The notes: generated by a model not told the origin, from the letters alone. DNA of 59,070 nucleotides from an uncultured Spirochaetaceae bacterium (GCA_944392935.1 CALXYI010000046.1:1-59070); one strand, 5' to 3'; counted from the stretch's first letter, positions 7,466 through 16,448 are shown. A program made the numbers and translations.

Positions 7466-9596
7466 TGCCAAGTGCCTCCTCTATATCCTCCGGCGGCATC
7501 GGTATCCTGTGCACCGTTATGCCGAGGGCACGCTCGACTGCATCGATGTATGCGGCATCCGCGCCATTGAAGACGAGCTCTCCCATTCCCTTTGCCCCGA
7601 ACGGTCCCCATTCATAGGGATTCTCGACGAGGAACCACTCCTGCTTCGGGAACTCCATGCTTGTCGGGACGACGTAATCGGACATCGAGGACTGCCTGAA
7701 ATAGCCGTTCCTGTTCTCCATCTTCTCCATGGAGGCATAGCCTATGGACTGCGCGATCCCGCCATTCACCTGCCCGTGGACTATCAGCTCATCGATTGCA
7801 TGGCCGATGTCATGGCTTGACCAGATACCCGTGACGTGTATCTCGTTCGTCAGCTTGTCAGCCTCGACCTCGACAGCCGCGCACCCCCAGCCATAGCCAA
7901 GGTAGGCATCGCCGCGGAACGTGGACTGATCCCAGGGATGGCCCTCTGGATGCTCATACTCCTTCTCGACTGAGAAATCACCTTCTGCCCAGCGCTCCTT
8001 CATCTCCGCAGCGCATCTCTCGACGATCTTGCCTACTATCATCGTAGAGCGTGAGGCGGCAGTAGGACCGGAATCGCAGACAAGGGATGTATCGGGATTG
8101 TCATAATCGACATCCTCGATGGGGATGCCGAGCACCACTGCCGCTATCTTCCTCAGAGCTGTCTGGAATCCCTGTCCCATCTCCGTAGAGCCGACCTCTA
8201 TCCGGACTCTTCCTCCTGTCTTCACCAGGCGTGCATGCGCCTTGATTATCGCCTGCTCGCCATTGCCGGTGAATGCGCCGCCATGGTTGTAGAACGATAT
8301 CCCGATACCGCGCCCGGAACCGATCGGATACTTCCTTATCTTCTCCTCATAGCCTGAGGCATCGACAACCTGCTTCATCATCTCAGGCAGCATCACGCGC
8401 TCGACGATATGGCCGTTGGTTATCGTCTCCCCGCCCTGCTTTATGAAGTAGCGCGCCTTGTATTCCGCAGGATCGAATCCGAACTTCCTCGCTATATGGT
8501 CGAGGTGCGTCTCGATCGCGAAAAGCGTCTGGGGAGCTCCGAAGCCGCGGAAGGCATCGGAAGGGAACGTATTCGTCGCTATGCCTATTCCCTTCACGTA
8601 TGTATTCGGGAAGTCATAGACACCGTTCGCATGGAACACGCCTCTCTGCAGAACGACATACGATGCGGAGAGATATGCGCCGCAGTTGTAGTATACCAGC
8701 CCTTCGATGCCGAGGATGTTACCATCCTTATCCAGGGCGGTCCTGTATGTGACCTTCGACGGATGGCGCTTGACGGAGTAGAGCATATCCTCCTCGCGGT
8801 CGAACACCAGCTTGATGGGCTTATGGATCCTATGCTCCGCGACAAGCAGCGGTCCGCATAGCACATCAGGGAAGTGCTCCTTCCCTCCGAATGCACCGCC
8901 TGTGGTCGTCTGCCTTATTATTATGTCCTCCTGGGGTATGCCAAGAAGCCCAGCCACCGACTTGCGGATATAGAACGGGCACTGTGCGGATGCGTATATG
9001 GCATACTTCCCGTCCTCCTCTGTCACTATCGCGGCATTCGTCTCGAGATGCACGTGCTCCTGGAAGCCTGTCTCCAGCGTCTCCTCGTAGATGGAGTCGG
9101 CCTCAGCGAACACCTCGCTCATAGGCTTTCCCTTCTCGACATAGAGCTGGCAGAGCACATTGTCCTCACCGACTATCGCGCCGCCCTTGCAGGCGATCCC
9201 ATCATCTATCGAGACAGCGGGAATCCCTTCCGTGTACTTTATATCAACATGATCGAGGAGGTATTTCAGGATGTTCCTGTCAGGCCCTACGAGAAGTCCT
9301 ATTGTCTCGCCGACATACCTCACATCCCCTTCAGCAAAGCATCTCCAGTCCTTCTGTATCATCCAGAGCTCGTTCTTTCCCTCCGGCGGGATATCCGCAG
9401 CGGAGATGAAATAGTAGCCATCCGGAAGCTTCGGAATCGAAATCGAATCAATCGTTCCGCGAGGGATGGATGAGCGGACCATATATGCATAGAGCATATC
9501 GGGGAACGTGTAGTCGCATACATACCTTGCCTCCCCTCTGGCTTTTGCCGCAGCATCGACCCTGACAACCCTGTCATCTATACCGGTCAAAGGCAT
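7455..9596 (-). CDS. xdhA: Xanthine dehydrogenase molybdenum-binding subunit
   Basis: A 713-residue Mo-cofactor subunit, first gene of the operon. It hydroxylates purines or another N-heterocycle or aldehyde next to nitrogen. Mo-pterin motifs seen are TTGGAFGGKEHFPD, DAFRGFGAPQTLFA, GSTEMGQGFQTA and WGPFGAKGMGELVFNG, whose Glu matches the catalytic base of this family. The N-terminal DRVVRVDAAAKARGEARY is the usual opening of the MoCo-binding a/b hammerhead. I chose the ATG at 9596 (GGAGGAAAG just upstream) over an in-frame ATG at 9638. The operon order Mo, Fe-S, FAD, FAD, Mo suggests two related hydroxylases made together. Confidence 0.92.
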   Translation of the reverse strand: MPLTGIDDRVVRVDAAAKARGEARYVCDYTFPDMLYAYMVRSSIPRGTIDSISIPKLPDGYYFISAADIPPEGKNELWMIQKDWRCFAEGDVRYVGETIGLLVGPDRNILKYLLDHVDIKYTEGIPAVSIDDGIACKGGAIVGEDNVLCQLYVEKGKPMSEVFAEADSIYEETLETGFQEHVHLETNAAIVTEEDGKYAIYASAQCPFYIRKSVAGLLGIPQEDIIIRQTTTGGAFGGKEHFPDVLCGPLLVAEHRIHKPIKLVFDREEDMLYSVKRHPSKVTYRTALDKDGNILGIEGLVYYNCGAYLSASYVVLQRGVFHANGVYDFPNTYVKGIGIATNTFPSDAFRGFGAPQTLFAIETHLDHIARKFGFDPAEYKARYFIKQGGETITNGHIVERVMLPEMMKQVVDASGYEEKIRKYPIGSGRGIGISFYNHGGAFTGNGEQAIIKAHARLVKTGGRVRIEVGSTEMGQGFQTALRKIAAVVLGIPIEDVDYDNPDTSLVCDSGPTAASRSTMIVGKIVERCAAEMKERWAEGDFSVEKEYEHPEGHPWDQSTFRGDAYLGYGWGCAAVEVEADKLTNEIHVTGIWSSHDIGHAIDELIVHGQVNGGIAQSIGYASMEKMENRNGYFRQSSMSDYVVPTSMEFPKQEWFLVENPYEWGPFGAKGMGELVFNGADAAYIDAVERALGITVHRIPMPPEDIEEALGNGQ

Positions 9597-9771
9597 CTTT
9601 CCTCCATTCCATTGCGCTTTTCCTTGCGTAATGGGCAATTATCAAGCCGAAATCGCTTCTTCGATAAGTATACAGCAAAAGCACCATGCGTGAGAAACTA
9701 TTTAGACAGGGCCTCCTGAAGCATTGTCTCAGCGCATCTGCTGCCCTAGAATTTCCACAAAGGAGGAAATC

Positions 9772-10038
9772 ATGACGAATGATGAGATCTATGAGTTCAT
9801 AGGTGAGCTTGCCATAGCGCTCTATTCGAAGAAGATCCAGATCTCGCTCGGTGCGCTCAGGGCGATAATGCTGGACAAAGGCAAGGACTACGTGAACAAC
9901 AGGGGAATGGCTTCAGCCGTATCCGCAGCCTACCGCAGATGGAAGACGAAGGATCCTATCATCTACTATGCCATTGCCTATACCTACACGGACAAGGAAG
10001 GCAATCTCGCATGGGATGAGGCAAAGCTGGAGAAATGA
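9772..10038 (+). CDS. Small uncharacterised protein (88 aa)
   Basis: I do not recognise this family. The ATG at 9772 has a near-perfect AAAGGAGGAAATC site, so I prefer it to the in-frame upstream start at 9724. The protein is soluble, with no signal peptide or membrane segment. It looks helical, with a central basic region (AAYRRWKTKD) and an aromatic, Tyr-rich segment (IIYYAIAYTYTDKEG) near the C-terminus. It is divergent from the xanthine dehydrogenase operon across 175 bp and has its own hairpin terminator. Good translation and termination signals argue that it is a real gene. Confidence 0.7.
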   Translation: MTNDEIYEFIGELAIALYSKKIQISLGALRAIMLDKGKDYVNNRGMASAVSAAYRRWKTKDPIIYYAIAYTYTDKEGNLAWDEAKLEK

Positions 10039-10046
10039 GAGGACAG

Positions 10047-10068
10047 GCCCGGTGACGCCGGGCATTTT
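10047..10068 (+). terminator. Rho-independent terminator of the 88-aa gene
   Basis: Perfect GCCCGG/CCGGGC stem (10047-10052 with 10058-10063), loop TGACG, followed by ATTTT. It begins 8 bases after the stop codon at 10038. Confidence 0.75.
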
Positions 10069-10133
10069 CCGTGAGAATCCAAAACGGAATGCCGTGAAAA
10101 GCTAAAATGAAACCCCGTGAAAATCCAAAATCG
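10069..10133. repeat. Three 23-bp tandem repeats, possible IS21-family end remnant
   Basis: Three direct repeats with a 23-bp period start at 10069, 10092 and 10115. Each begins CCGTGA followed by A/G-rich sequence ending in (T)CCAAAA or GCTAAAA; units 1 and 3 are closest. Read on the minus strand the block begins TGCAAACCGATTTTGG and repeats TTTTCACGG. Multiple short direct repeats at the terminus are characteristic of IS21-type elements, but no istA or istB gene is nearby. At most this is a solitary end. Confidence 0.45.
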
Positions 10134-10369
10134 GTTTGCATTATTCCTTAAGATGCATTATCTTGCTCCACAACACGGAACCATGCAGGCATCGGCCCTG
10201 CTGTGCATGAGCGAAAAAGCAGCCGAATCGGCAAGATACATGGCTTTTGAGAATCAAATCAGGGAAATCAGGATAACCAGCAGAACACTGGCGGAGAAAT
10301 CCCAGGACCCGGTCATTCCAGCATAGCGGATTTGCCGGATTCCTGGAAATGCTCCTCTCTGGCGGCGTC
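10134..10369. other. Intergenic stretch with no recognised gene
   Basis: It lies between the tandem repeats and the end of the TIM-barrel gene. A 69-codon open frame crosses it (10117-10326), but it starts inside the repeats, has no ribosome binding site and resembles nothing I know. No clear terminator or promoter is visible. Confidence 0.5.
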
Positions 10370-11302
10370 TCAGGAGCTCACCGCCTTCCTGAATGCAGCA
10401 TCCATCTTTTCATAGCAGATCATTGCGGTAGAGAAATACGAGGTACCAGGATACTGCCTTATCTCATATGATATGCAGGGCCGCTTATCATGCTCCGGAT
10501 TTATGGAAAGATAGCCGCAATCGAACAGCAGACGGAGGAAATGGGCGATATCATCCACATCATAGGAACCATCCTGTATCCCGATAGGCGGATGGGTATG
10601 ACCGTACATAGGGTTAGCTTCATTACCGACTATCGCATTGCCGATATGGACATGGGTCACTCCGGCGAGGAGTGAGTTATGGAGTACATCAGCAGGAGTC
10701 TCCTCCATAAGAGGGCAATGCGCAGTATCCACCATCAGGAATACATTGTCATACCCTTCCTGCCTGATTTCCCGTATGAAGCTTCCGGCTTCAGAGCTGG
10801 GGCCGAGCAGGAGTTTCTTGAACCGATGCCGCTCAACAGTCTCAAGCGCAATCTCAATACCGTATTTCCTGCATTCGGTGCTCAATGCCTTCAGATACTC
10901 CCTGAATGAAGCATATTCCATCTCCCTCTTCTCCGGAAGATAATCAGGACCGCTCGTTATCGCTATGATCCGGCTGCCTGCCGCGGCAGCATAGCTGATA
11001 TGCTGTTTCGCATACGCGATTGCGGAATCCAGCTCCTTCTCATCAAGCGAGCACGGATTGTACCTGCCTGGGAACTGGAAGGCTATCGGGAAATTGTAGT
11101 TTATCCCTTTGCCTTCCTCTGCCGCTATATGCATTTCCTCCTTTATGATTCCTTCATCATCGGGAAATGACGTATCAAGCATCTCATATCCAGGAAGAGC
11201 CGCCGTTTTCGAAAAAGCCTCAAGATGACGTACCGGATTCTCTGAGCTTTCCGGGAAAAGGACAGTTGGGCTTATACCGAATCTTATATATTTCTCAAGC
11301 AT
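10370..11302 (-). CDS. Sugar phosphate isomerase/epimerase-type TIM-barrel protein
   Basis: A xylose-isomerase-like TIM-barrel enzyme of about 310 residues, of the kind that isomerises or epimerises sugars and related keto compounds with a divalent metal. Family features include IALETVERHRF (metal-binding Glu), MVDTAHCPLMEE (Asp/His), VTHVHIGNA and GYLSINPEHDKRP (Glu/His). I placed the start at the ATG at 11302 (AAAGG eight bases upstream, barrel strand YIRFGIS following). The alternative ATG at 11341 lies inside a TCAGAAG/CTTCTGA hairpin. It is the last gene of the TRAP operon and probably acts late in breakdown of the imported compound. The substrate is unknown. Confidence 0.75.
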   Translation of the reverse strand: MLEKYIRFGISPTVLFPESSENPVRHLEAFSKTAALPGYEMLDTSFPDDEGIIKEEMHIAAEEGKGINYNFPIAFQFPGRYNPCSLDEKELDSAIAYAKQHISYAAAAGSRIIAITSGPDYLPEKREMEYASFREYLKALSTECRKYGIEIALETVERHRFKKLLLGPSSEAGSFIREIRQEGYDNVFLMVDTAHCPLMEETPADVLHNSLLAGVTHVHIGNAIVGNEANPMYGHTHPPIGIQDGSYDVDDIAHFLRLLFDCGYLSINPEHDKRPCISYEIRQYPGTSYFSTAMICYEKMDAAFRKAVSS

Positions 11303-11370
11303 GGTCAGAACCTTTGGACGTATCAATCCATTCAGAAGCATTCCCTTCTGAATTCATACGAAGGATATAC

Positions 11371-11395
11371 GGATCGGCCATCCTCTGGCCGATCC
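11371..11395 (-). terminator. Intercistronic hairpin after dctM
   Basis: Perfect 9-bp stem GGATCGGCC/GGCCGATCC (11371-11379 with 11387-11395) and a 7-base loop, between dctM and the isomerase gene. There is no U-tract, so it is more likely an mRNA-stability or partial-attenuation element than a full terminator. Confidence 0.4.
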
Positions 11396-11411
11396 AACGA
11401 TGTAAATCTGC

Positions 11412-12707
11412 TCAGCACATACCAAGCAATGAAGGAATCAGGAGCGAAATCTGCGGAATGAATACCGCAAGAATGACAACAGCGACTTCTCCTAGCACAA
11501 ACGGCCAGACGCAGCGTATGAGCTTGCTCAGCTCTATATTGCCGACACTACTCGTCACGAAGAGAAGGACACCGACCGGTGGTGTGAGCAGTCCGATCTC
11601 GATTGCCATGACGAAGATAAGCCCGAACTGGAACGGATGGATACCGAGGGTCATAGCTATCGGATAAAGGATAGGAGCGAGCATTATGATAGCCGCATTC
11701 GGCTCAAGGGCGCATCCGACCAGAAGGAGAATGCCAACGACAATAAGCATATATACCTGCTGGTTCGTAGTGAATGCGATCAGGGCATCGGCTATAAGCT
11801 GCGGAATCTGGTTTATCGTAAGGAGCCAGGAAACAAGGCTGCTTGCGCCGAATATGATTGCAACAGTACCTGTCGTCAGGGCTGCTGAGACAACGATTGA
11901 TGGTATATCGCGGATCTTCAGTTCCTTTGTCACGAAGAAACCTATGAATAGCGAATAGATGATACCGACAGAAGCCGCTTCCGTAACAGTGAAGATACCG
12001 AGAAGGATTCCTCCGATTACGATTACCGGAAGAAGCAGCACAGGGAATGCCTGCCAGAAGCTCTTCAGGAGCTCCTTTGGAGCTGCTGCGGGAAGGACTG
12101 TGATATAAGGAGCGACGCTCTTCCTGTGGACATAGACAAATGACATGATGATAAGGACCAGACCAAGCAGGATCCCCGGCAATACACCAGACATGAAAAG
12201 TCCGCTTATGGAGAGCCCTCCTACTACAGCCTGGGCGAAGACAACCATCGCGACGCTTGGCGGAATCGTTGGGCCTGCTACAGCCGAGGCTGCCGTGAGC
12301 GCACCGCTGAAATCCTTGGGCAGCCCTGTTTCCTTCATCATCTTTATCTCCAGATATCCCATTGAGGAGACATCGGATACGGCTGTGCCGCTTATGCTGG
12401 CGAATACCATGCTGTTAAGGACATTCACATATGCCATGCCTCCCTTGATCGGTCCAAGGAGAGTGCGGAGGAAGCTCACGAGACGCTGCAGGGTGCCGCC
12501 CTTCTCCATAACGAATCCCATCACCGCGAAGAGCGGAATCGAGAGAAGCGCAAACGAATCAAGCGATGTATACATCCTCACAGCAGCGACACTTGCGGAG
12601 GCATCGGTGAAGAAAGCCAGGCCTATGATCCCGGCTATGCCGAGCCCGAAGGCAACCGGTATTCCGACAATGAATGAGGCAACGAATATCAGCAGCATCA
12701 CAATCAT
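11412..12707 (-). CDS. dctM: TRAP transporter large permease (DctM)
   Basis: A 431-residue, very hydrophobic protein of the DctM family, the main transport subunit of an ion-driven tripartite ATP-independent periplasmic importer. It begins directly with a membrane segment (MIVMLLIFVASFIVG) and has about 11-12 predicted segments. Family traits include SISGTAVSDVSSMG, TAASAVAGPTIPPSVAMV and the late LTPPVGVLLFVTSS. The start overlaps the small permease stop as ATGA. With DctQ and DctP in the same operon the system is complete. It probably imports a carboxylate- or amide-bearing small molecule. Confidence 0.93.
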   Translation of the reverse strand: MIVMLLIFVASFIVGIPVAFGLGIAGIIGLAFFTDASASVAAVRMYTSLDSFALLSIPLFAVMGFVMEKGGTLQRLVSFLRTLLGPIKGGMAYVNVLNSMVFASISGTAVSDVSSMGYLEIKMMKETGLPKDFSGALTAASAVAGPTIPPSVAMVVFAQAVVGGLSISGLFMSGVLPGILLGLVLIIMSFVYVHRKSVAPYITVLPAAAPKELLKSFWQAFPVLLLPVIVIGGILLGIFTVTEAASVGIIYSLFIGFFVTKELKIRDIPSIVVSAALTTGTVAIIFGASSLVSWLLTINQIPQLIADALIAFTTNQQVYMLIVVGILLLVGCALEPNAAIIMLAPILYPIAMTLGIHPFQFGLIFVMAIEIGLLTPPVGVLLFVTSSVGNIELSKLIRCVWPFVLGEVAVVILAVFIPQISLLIPSLLGMC

Positions 12708-13261
12708 GCGGTCACCTCCTCAGCTTTCCTCTTATTGGAGAACATCTCATCAAGAGTCAGAAGGTTATCCGGCTTGTTCCGAATCGCATTCACGAATGAA
12801 TACAGGGCACGGATCACCGTCAGTCCCATTGCGACAGCAACTGACAGGTATGACCAGAACAGAGAGATGCCAAGACTTGCGAAGACCTGGAATCTCTGAC
12901 GCGGAAGAATCGATATGCAGCCCAGGAAGAGATAAGAGCAGTAAACAATCACAACACCAAGCGTGACTATTGCCACTATCCTAGCCGTATTGCCTTTGAA
13001 CTTGTTCTTTATCGTATCGAATCCGATATGGGATCCTTCATGCAGCGCAAGGACAGACCCCAGAAGCCCGAACCAGATGAAAAGCACCCTCGACAATTCT
13101 TCTGCGAAGAAGATCGAGTAGTTGAATACATATCTGCAGATAACCTCCGCGAACAGAAGCACCGACAGAGTCGACCCTATTGCGATAAGGAAGACTGCTG
13201 TTACGAAAACAATAAGATTTATGAACTTATCTATTACTGAAAAACTACTCCAGTTTCTCAT
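12704..13261 (-). CDS. dctQ: TRAP transporter small permease (DctQ)
   Basis: A 185-residue four-helix membrane protein. The membrane segments are roughly at residues 14-38, 46-66 (FAEELSRVLFIWFGLLGSVL, a classic DctQ segment), 90-110 and 125-147. It bridges the binding protein and DctM. The start lies 17 bp inside the end of the GntR regulator gene. The stop overlaps the dctM start, so all three proteins should be made in a fixed ratio with the regulator. Confidence 0.92.
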   Translation of the reverse strand: MRNWSSFSVIDKFINLIVFVTAVFLIAIGSTLSVLLFAEVICRYVFNYSIFFAEELSRVLFIWFGLLGSVLALHEGSHIGFDTIKNKFKGNTARIVAIVTLGVVIVYCSYLFLGCISILPRQRFQVFASLGISLFWSYLSVAVAMGLTVIRALYSFVNAIRNKPDNLLTLDEMFSNKRKAEEVTA

Positions 13262-13937
13262 TTCTGTCCTCTCTCCCTGACGAGTGAGGATCAGCCATGA
13301 TCTCCAGATCCTTGGACCGGATCATCTCAATATGATGCACGACGATCCGTTCGCACAGCTCGGGATCTCCAGACTCTATTGCATCGCATATCTGGGCATG
13401 GCCCTTCACATCGTCATTCAAATCGATATCCCTGGAGACATGGAGATTATGATGAAAGATGTCCGTCAACGTTGTCATATCATCATAGATCCTTGTCAGG
13501 CAGGAAAATCCTGAACATTCATAGATGCGGATATGAAATTTCCTGGAAATCCGGAAGAACAGCATGTAATCGCCGGCAGCATAGGCTTTCTCAGCCTCAG
13601 AACTGAGCTTCCTCAGCTCGCAGATATCATCTGCTGTATGGTGGAAAGCCGCATTCCTTGCAGCAAACACATCCATGATCTTCCGAACTTCAAAGAGCAT
13701 GTAGATCTCATCACTGGATGGATTATTTACGTATGTACCTCTTCTTGGCTTAGTGGTGACAAGTCCCTTTGCTTCAAGATGGAGCAAGGCCTCTCTTATG
13801 ACAGTCTGGCTGACACCGAATTCCTCCATCAGATTCCTTTCAAGAAGACGGGATTGAAGCTCAATTCCATTTGTCGCAATAAGCTCTGCAATCTTATCAG
13901 CAACAAATTCCGGCATCGTCCTTCGCAAATCAGTCAT
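13245..13937 (-). CDS. GntR-family regulator, FCD (FadR-like) subfamily
   Basis: A 230-residue regulator. The N-terminal winged helix spans about residues 10-70 (LLERNLMEEFGVSQTVIREA, then a wing ending RRGTYVNNP). The C-terminal FCD effector domain has the metal and ligand histidines in RKFHIRIYE, KGHAQICDAI and VVHHIEMI. FCD regulators usually bind a carboxylate substrate and release a palindromic operator. This one sits inside the TRAP operon it presumably controls. A 12-bp ATTATCGATAAT palindrome downstream of the operon promoter (17485-17496) is the best candidate operator. Only a weak TAGGTAATT precedes the ATG. Confidence 0.88.
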   Translation of the reverse strand: MTDLRRTMPEFVADKIAELIATNGIELQSRLLERNLMEEFGVSQTVIREALLHLEAKGLVTTKPRRGTYVNNPSSDEIYMLFEVRKIMDVFAARNAAFHHTADDICELRKLSSEAEKAYAAGDYMLFFRISRKFHIRIYECSGFSCLTRIYDDMTTLTDIFHHNLHVSRDIDLNDDVKGHAQICDAIESGDPELCERIVVHHIEMIRSKDLEIMADPHSSGREDRNEKLE

Positions 13938-13998
13938 AATTACCTATCTAAACCAATAATATGATGAATAGAAATATTCCCATTCAGTGAAAAATCTA

Positions 13999-15186
13999 TC
14001 ATACACCAAGCAATCTCACAACCGTCAACGCCAGAATCCTTGCAGCATTCTCAAGCTGGACAACACTGCAGCATTCATCGACTGTATGCCCGACCTCCGG
14101 ATCACTTGGACCGAAGATCACCACAGGTATGCCATCCTTGGCAAACCACCGTGCATCGCTGCCTTGCGCGTATGCGACTATCTTCTCCTCATGCCCGACG
14201 ATCTCCTGCACGGAACCCTGCATCACCTTCACAAGCCCGCATTCCGGATCCGTATCGATTGATGGGCCCTGGTCGATTATAAGCTCAAGCTTGCTTGGGA
14301 AATCCCCAATCTTCCCCTTTACCCTTGCCAATACCCCTTCCAGCTCAGCGAAGACGCTTTCTGCGCTTTCACCTGGAAGAACCCGCCTGTCTATCGATAT
14401 CGAGCAGCTTTCAGGTACGACATTCTCCTTGAACCCACCGGATATCATGTTTATGCTCACAGTAGAAGGCGGAAGATAGGGATGATCATGCCTGAGCCCG
14501 GGCTTAAGCGTTTCCTCTATCTCCTTTATGACATATCCCATCCTGACAATCGCATTCTCGCCTTTCCATGGGATTGCAGCATGGCTTGCCTTTCCCTGGA
14601 CAGTAAGCTTCACCCAGATAGCCTGCCTTTCTGCGACAGCCACTTTATCTTCTGTCTGCTCTCCGATAATGAGGATATCGGGTTTCAGGATGCCTGTTTC
14701 CCTAAGCCATTTCGTTCCTTTTGCGCCACAGTTCTCCTCATCTGCAACACATGCGATCTGGACTTTTCCCCTAATCGGTACACCAGACTTTCGCAAGGCA
14801 ATCATCGCAGCCAGCTGAACAGCCGTGCTTCCCTTGCAGTCACCTGCGCCGCGGCCATATATCATACCATCAGCAAGAGTCCCCGAATAAGGTGGATACG
14901 TCCATCGGCTGACATCCCCGACAGGGACAGTATCGATATGGGAATGCATCACAAGCACAGGCCCATCCCCTTCTCCGATTTCCCCTATCACCGAAGGCAG
15001 CTCTGGCACAAGGGCCTCTTTCCTTGCGGGGATGCCATTCTCCTCCAGGATCCTGCAGCAGACATCCGCCACCTCAACGGTATTTCCCGGCGGATAGCAG
15101 CTCGGCGCCTGGATAAGCTTCTGCAGGATTGCTGCCACATCGCTGCCTTCTATGGATTCAGTAAGCTTCCTTTCAAGTTCATTCAC
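13999..15186 (-). CDS. M20 metallopeptidase (ArgE/DapE-type deacylase)
   Basis: A 395-residue zinc-dependent amidohydrolase of the ArgE/DapE/ACY1 type, which cleaves N-acyl, N-carbamoyl or dipeptide-like bonds. Catalytic motifs are VMHSHIDTVPVG (metal His and Asp) and YGRGAGDCKGS (bridging Asp), with CVADEENCGAKG supplying the general-base and metal Glu. The last metal His is in EVGHTVDECC. The dimerisation lid lies in between (HAAIPWKGENAIVRMG). The start is a GTG at 15186 with AGGAGG about 11 bases upstream. In the operon it would release an amine or amino acid from the imported compound. Confidence 0.88.
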   Translation of the reverse strand: MNELERKLTESIEGSDVAAILQKLIQAPSCYPPGNTVEVADVCCRILEENGIPARKEALVPELPSVIGEIGEGDGPVLVMHSHIDTVPVGDVSRWTYPPYSGTLADGMIYGRGAGDCKGSTAVQLAAMIALRKSGVPIRGKVQIACVADEENCGAKGTKWLRETGILKPDILIIGEQTEDKVAVAERQAIWVKLTVQGKASHAAIPWKGENAIVRMGYVIKEIEETLKPGLRHDHPYLPPSTVSINMISGGFKENVVPESCSISIDRRVLPGESAESVFAELEGVLARVKGKIGDFPSKLELIIDQGPSIDTDPECGLVKVMQGSVQEIVGHEEKIVAYAQGSDARWFAKDGIPVVIFGPSDPEVGHTVDECCSVVQLENAARILALTVVRLLGV

Positions 15187-15209
15187 AGTTGCACAACCTC
15201 CTAAATCCC

Positions 15210-15992
15210 TCAGATCACATGCCCATTCTCAAGATCCTTTATGAATCCTGATATTTCAGAAGCGATGCGGGAAAGCATGGCTTCTCCCTTTTCCGGTGTT
15301 GCCGCCGATGGGTCACCGATATATCCTTCCGGAGCCAGTGCCTTCCAATCCTCTTTGCTGGTCCTGAAGAATATCCTCGATTTCCTCCTGTAGTTCACAG
15401 ACAGATATCCGGACTTCGGCTCCCTGTCATTCGCCTTTACGCCTTCGATATGCACAAGATCAGGACGTATTGCCATCATCTTCGCAGTCTCGACTTCATC
15501 AGCATGCCCTAGCACCGGAGAACTGCAGATCGAAAGGACCTCATCCGCAGCGACATCGACAACACTGGCGATATAGAATCTGCAGGCCGTTTCCTGCAGC
15601 ACTTCATCCGCCGCTGCGACGAGGGTCGAATCACAGCCCCCTGTATGGCCATTCACAAGGATTATGTTCCTCACTCCATAGTTCTGCAGGCTCCTGGCAA
15701 TATCCACGAGCTGGCTGATCAGCACCCTCGGTGTGATGCTGATTGCTCCAGGGAAGCATTCATGCCAAGCGCATGGAACGAAATTGACAGAAGGAAGGAC
15801 GGGAACACCCGTTTCCGCTGATACCCTTCTGGCAATATCAACCGGGATGAATATATCAACTCCAAGCGGCAGATGCCGCCCATGCTGCTCTGTGCTTCCG
15901 ACAGGCAGGAGAACCGTATCCGTAGAAGCCAGCACCTTTTCCATTTCAGGCCATGAAAGTTCTGCCCAAAGGACAGGCTTTCCTTTACTCAC
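15210..15992 (-). CDS. Creatininase-family amidohydrolase
   Basis: A 260-residue member of the creatininase family, metal-dependent hydrolases that open cyclic amides (creatinine, or formamidopyrimidines as in ArfB/MftE relatives). Diagnostic motifs are LLPVGSTEQHGRHLPLGVD (metal Glu, His, Asp), ILVNGHTGGCD and GHADEVETAKMM, which carries the GHAGExETS-type glutamate. It starts with GTG at 15992 behind AAAGGAGGTGC. It lies between RidA and the M20 deacylase. The trio suggests stepwise hydrolysis of a cyclic amide or ureide and clean-up of an imine by-product. True creatinine use is not shown. Confidence 0.87.
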   Translation of the reverse strand: MSKGKPVLWAELSWPEMEKVLASTDTVLLPVGSTEQHGRHLPLGVDIFIPVDIARRVSAETGVPVLPSVNFVPCAWHECFPGAISITPRVLISQLVDIARSLQNYGVRNIILVNGHTGGCDSTLVAAADEVLQETACRFYIASVVDVAADEVLSICSSPVLGHADEVETAKMMAIRPDLVHIEGVKANDREPKSGYLSVNYRRKSRIFFRTSKEDWKALAPEGYIGDPSAATPEKGEAMLSRIASEISGFIKDLENGHVI

Positions 15993-16004
15993 TCTGCACC
16001 TCCT

Positions 16005-16394
16005 TTATATGTATGCGATGACCTCGATCTCGATCTTGTATTTCCCAACGAGCCTTGCTTCGACAGTTGAGCGTGCTGCTAATCTGGCTTTTTCATTGAA
16101 ATATGCGGAATATACTGCATTCATAGCCTGGAAATCGGCTATATCAGCAAGGTATACATTCACTTTCAGGATCTTCTCAGCACTGCTTCCAGCCGCAGCC
16201 AGCAGCTTGTCGATATTATCCAGTACCTTCTTCGTCTCGTAAGCGATATCACCGCAATCAGTCTCTCCGGTCCTTATGTCCTTCGAAACCATTCCTGAAA
16301 GGAACACAAGATTGCCGTATCTGGTCCCGAGCGAGAACGGAAGGCTTCCATCCGCCTCTATCTTCCCTATATCCTCAATAAATTCCTTGTCCAT
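16005..16394 (-). CDS. RidA/YjgF-family deaminase
   Basis: A 129-residue RidA-superfamily protein, typically a trimer that hydrolyses reactive enamines/imines to ketoacids and ammonia. It has the family segments LVFLSGMVSKD, DNIDKLLAAAGSSAEKILKV and ARSTVEARL. The Arg of the last is the usual substrate-carboxylate ligand. The ATG at 16394 follows CAGGAGGGAATCC, so I prefer it to the upstream in-frame ATG at 16424. It follows dctP directly in the TRAP operon, implying that amine-containing intermediates are made in this pathway. Confidence 0.88.
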   Translation of the reverse strand: MDKEFIEDIGKIEADGSLPFSLGTRYGNLVFLSGMVSKDIRTGETDCGDIAYETKKVLDNIDKLLAAAGSSAEKILKVNVYLADIADFQAMNAVYSAYFNEKARLAARSTVEARLVGKYKIEIEVIAYI

Positions 16395-16448
16395 GGATTC
16401 CCTCCTGAAGAAATATCCTCCCACCCACCTCGTCTTTGTCCGTATGGC

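Noticed and set aside
10117-10326. 69-codon plus-strand ORF downstream of the tandem repeats
   Set aside because: Starts inside the repeat block, lacks translation signals and resembles nothing.
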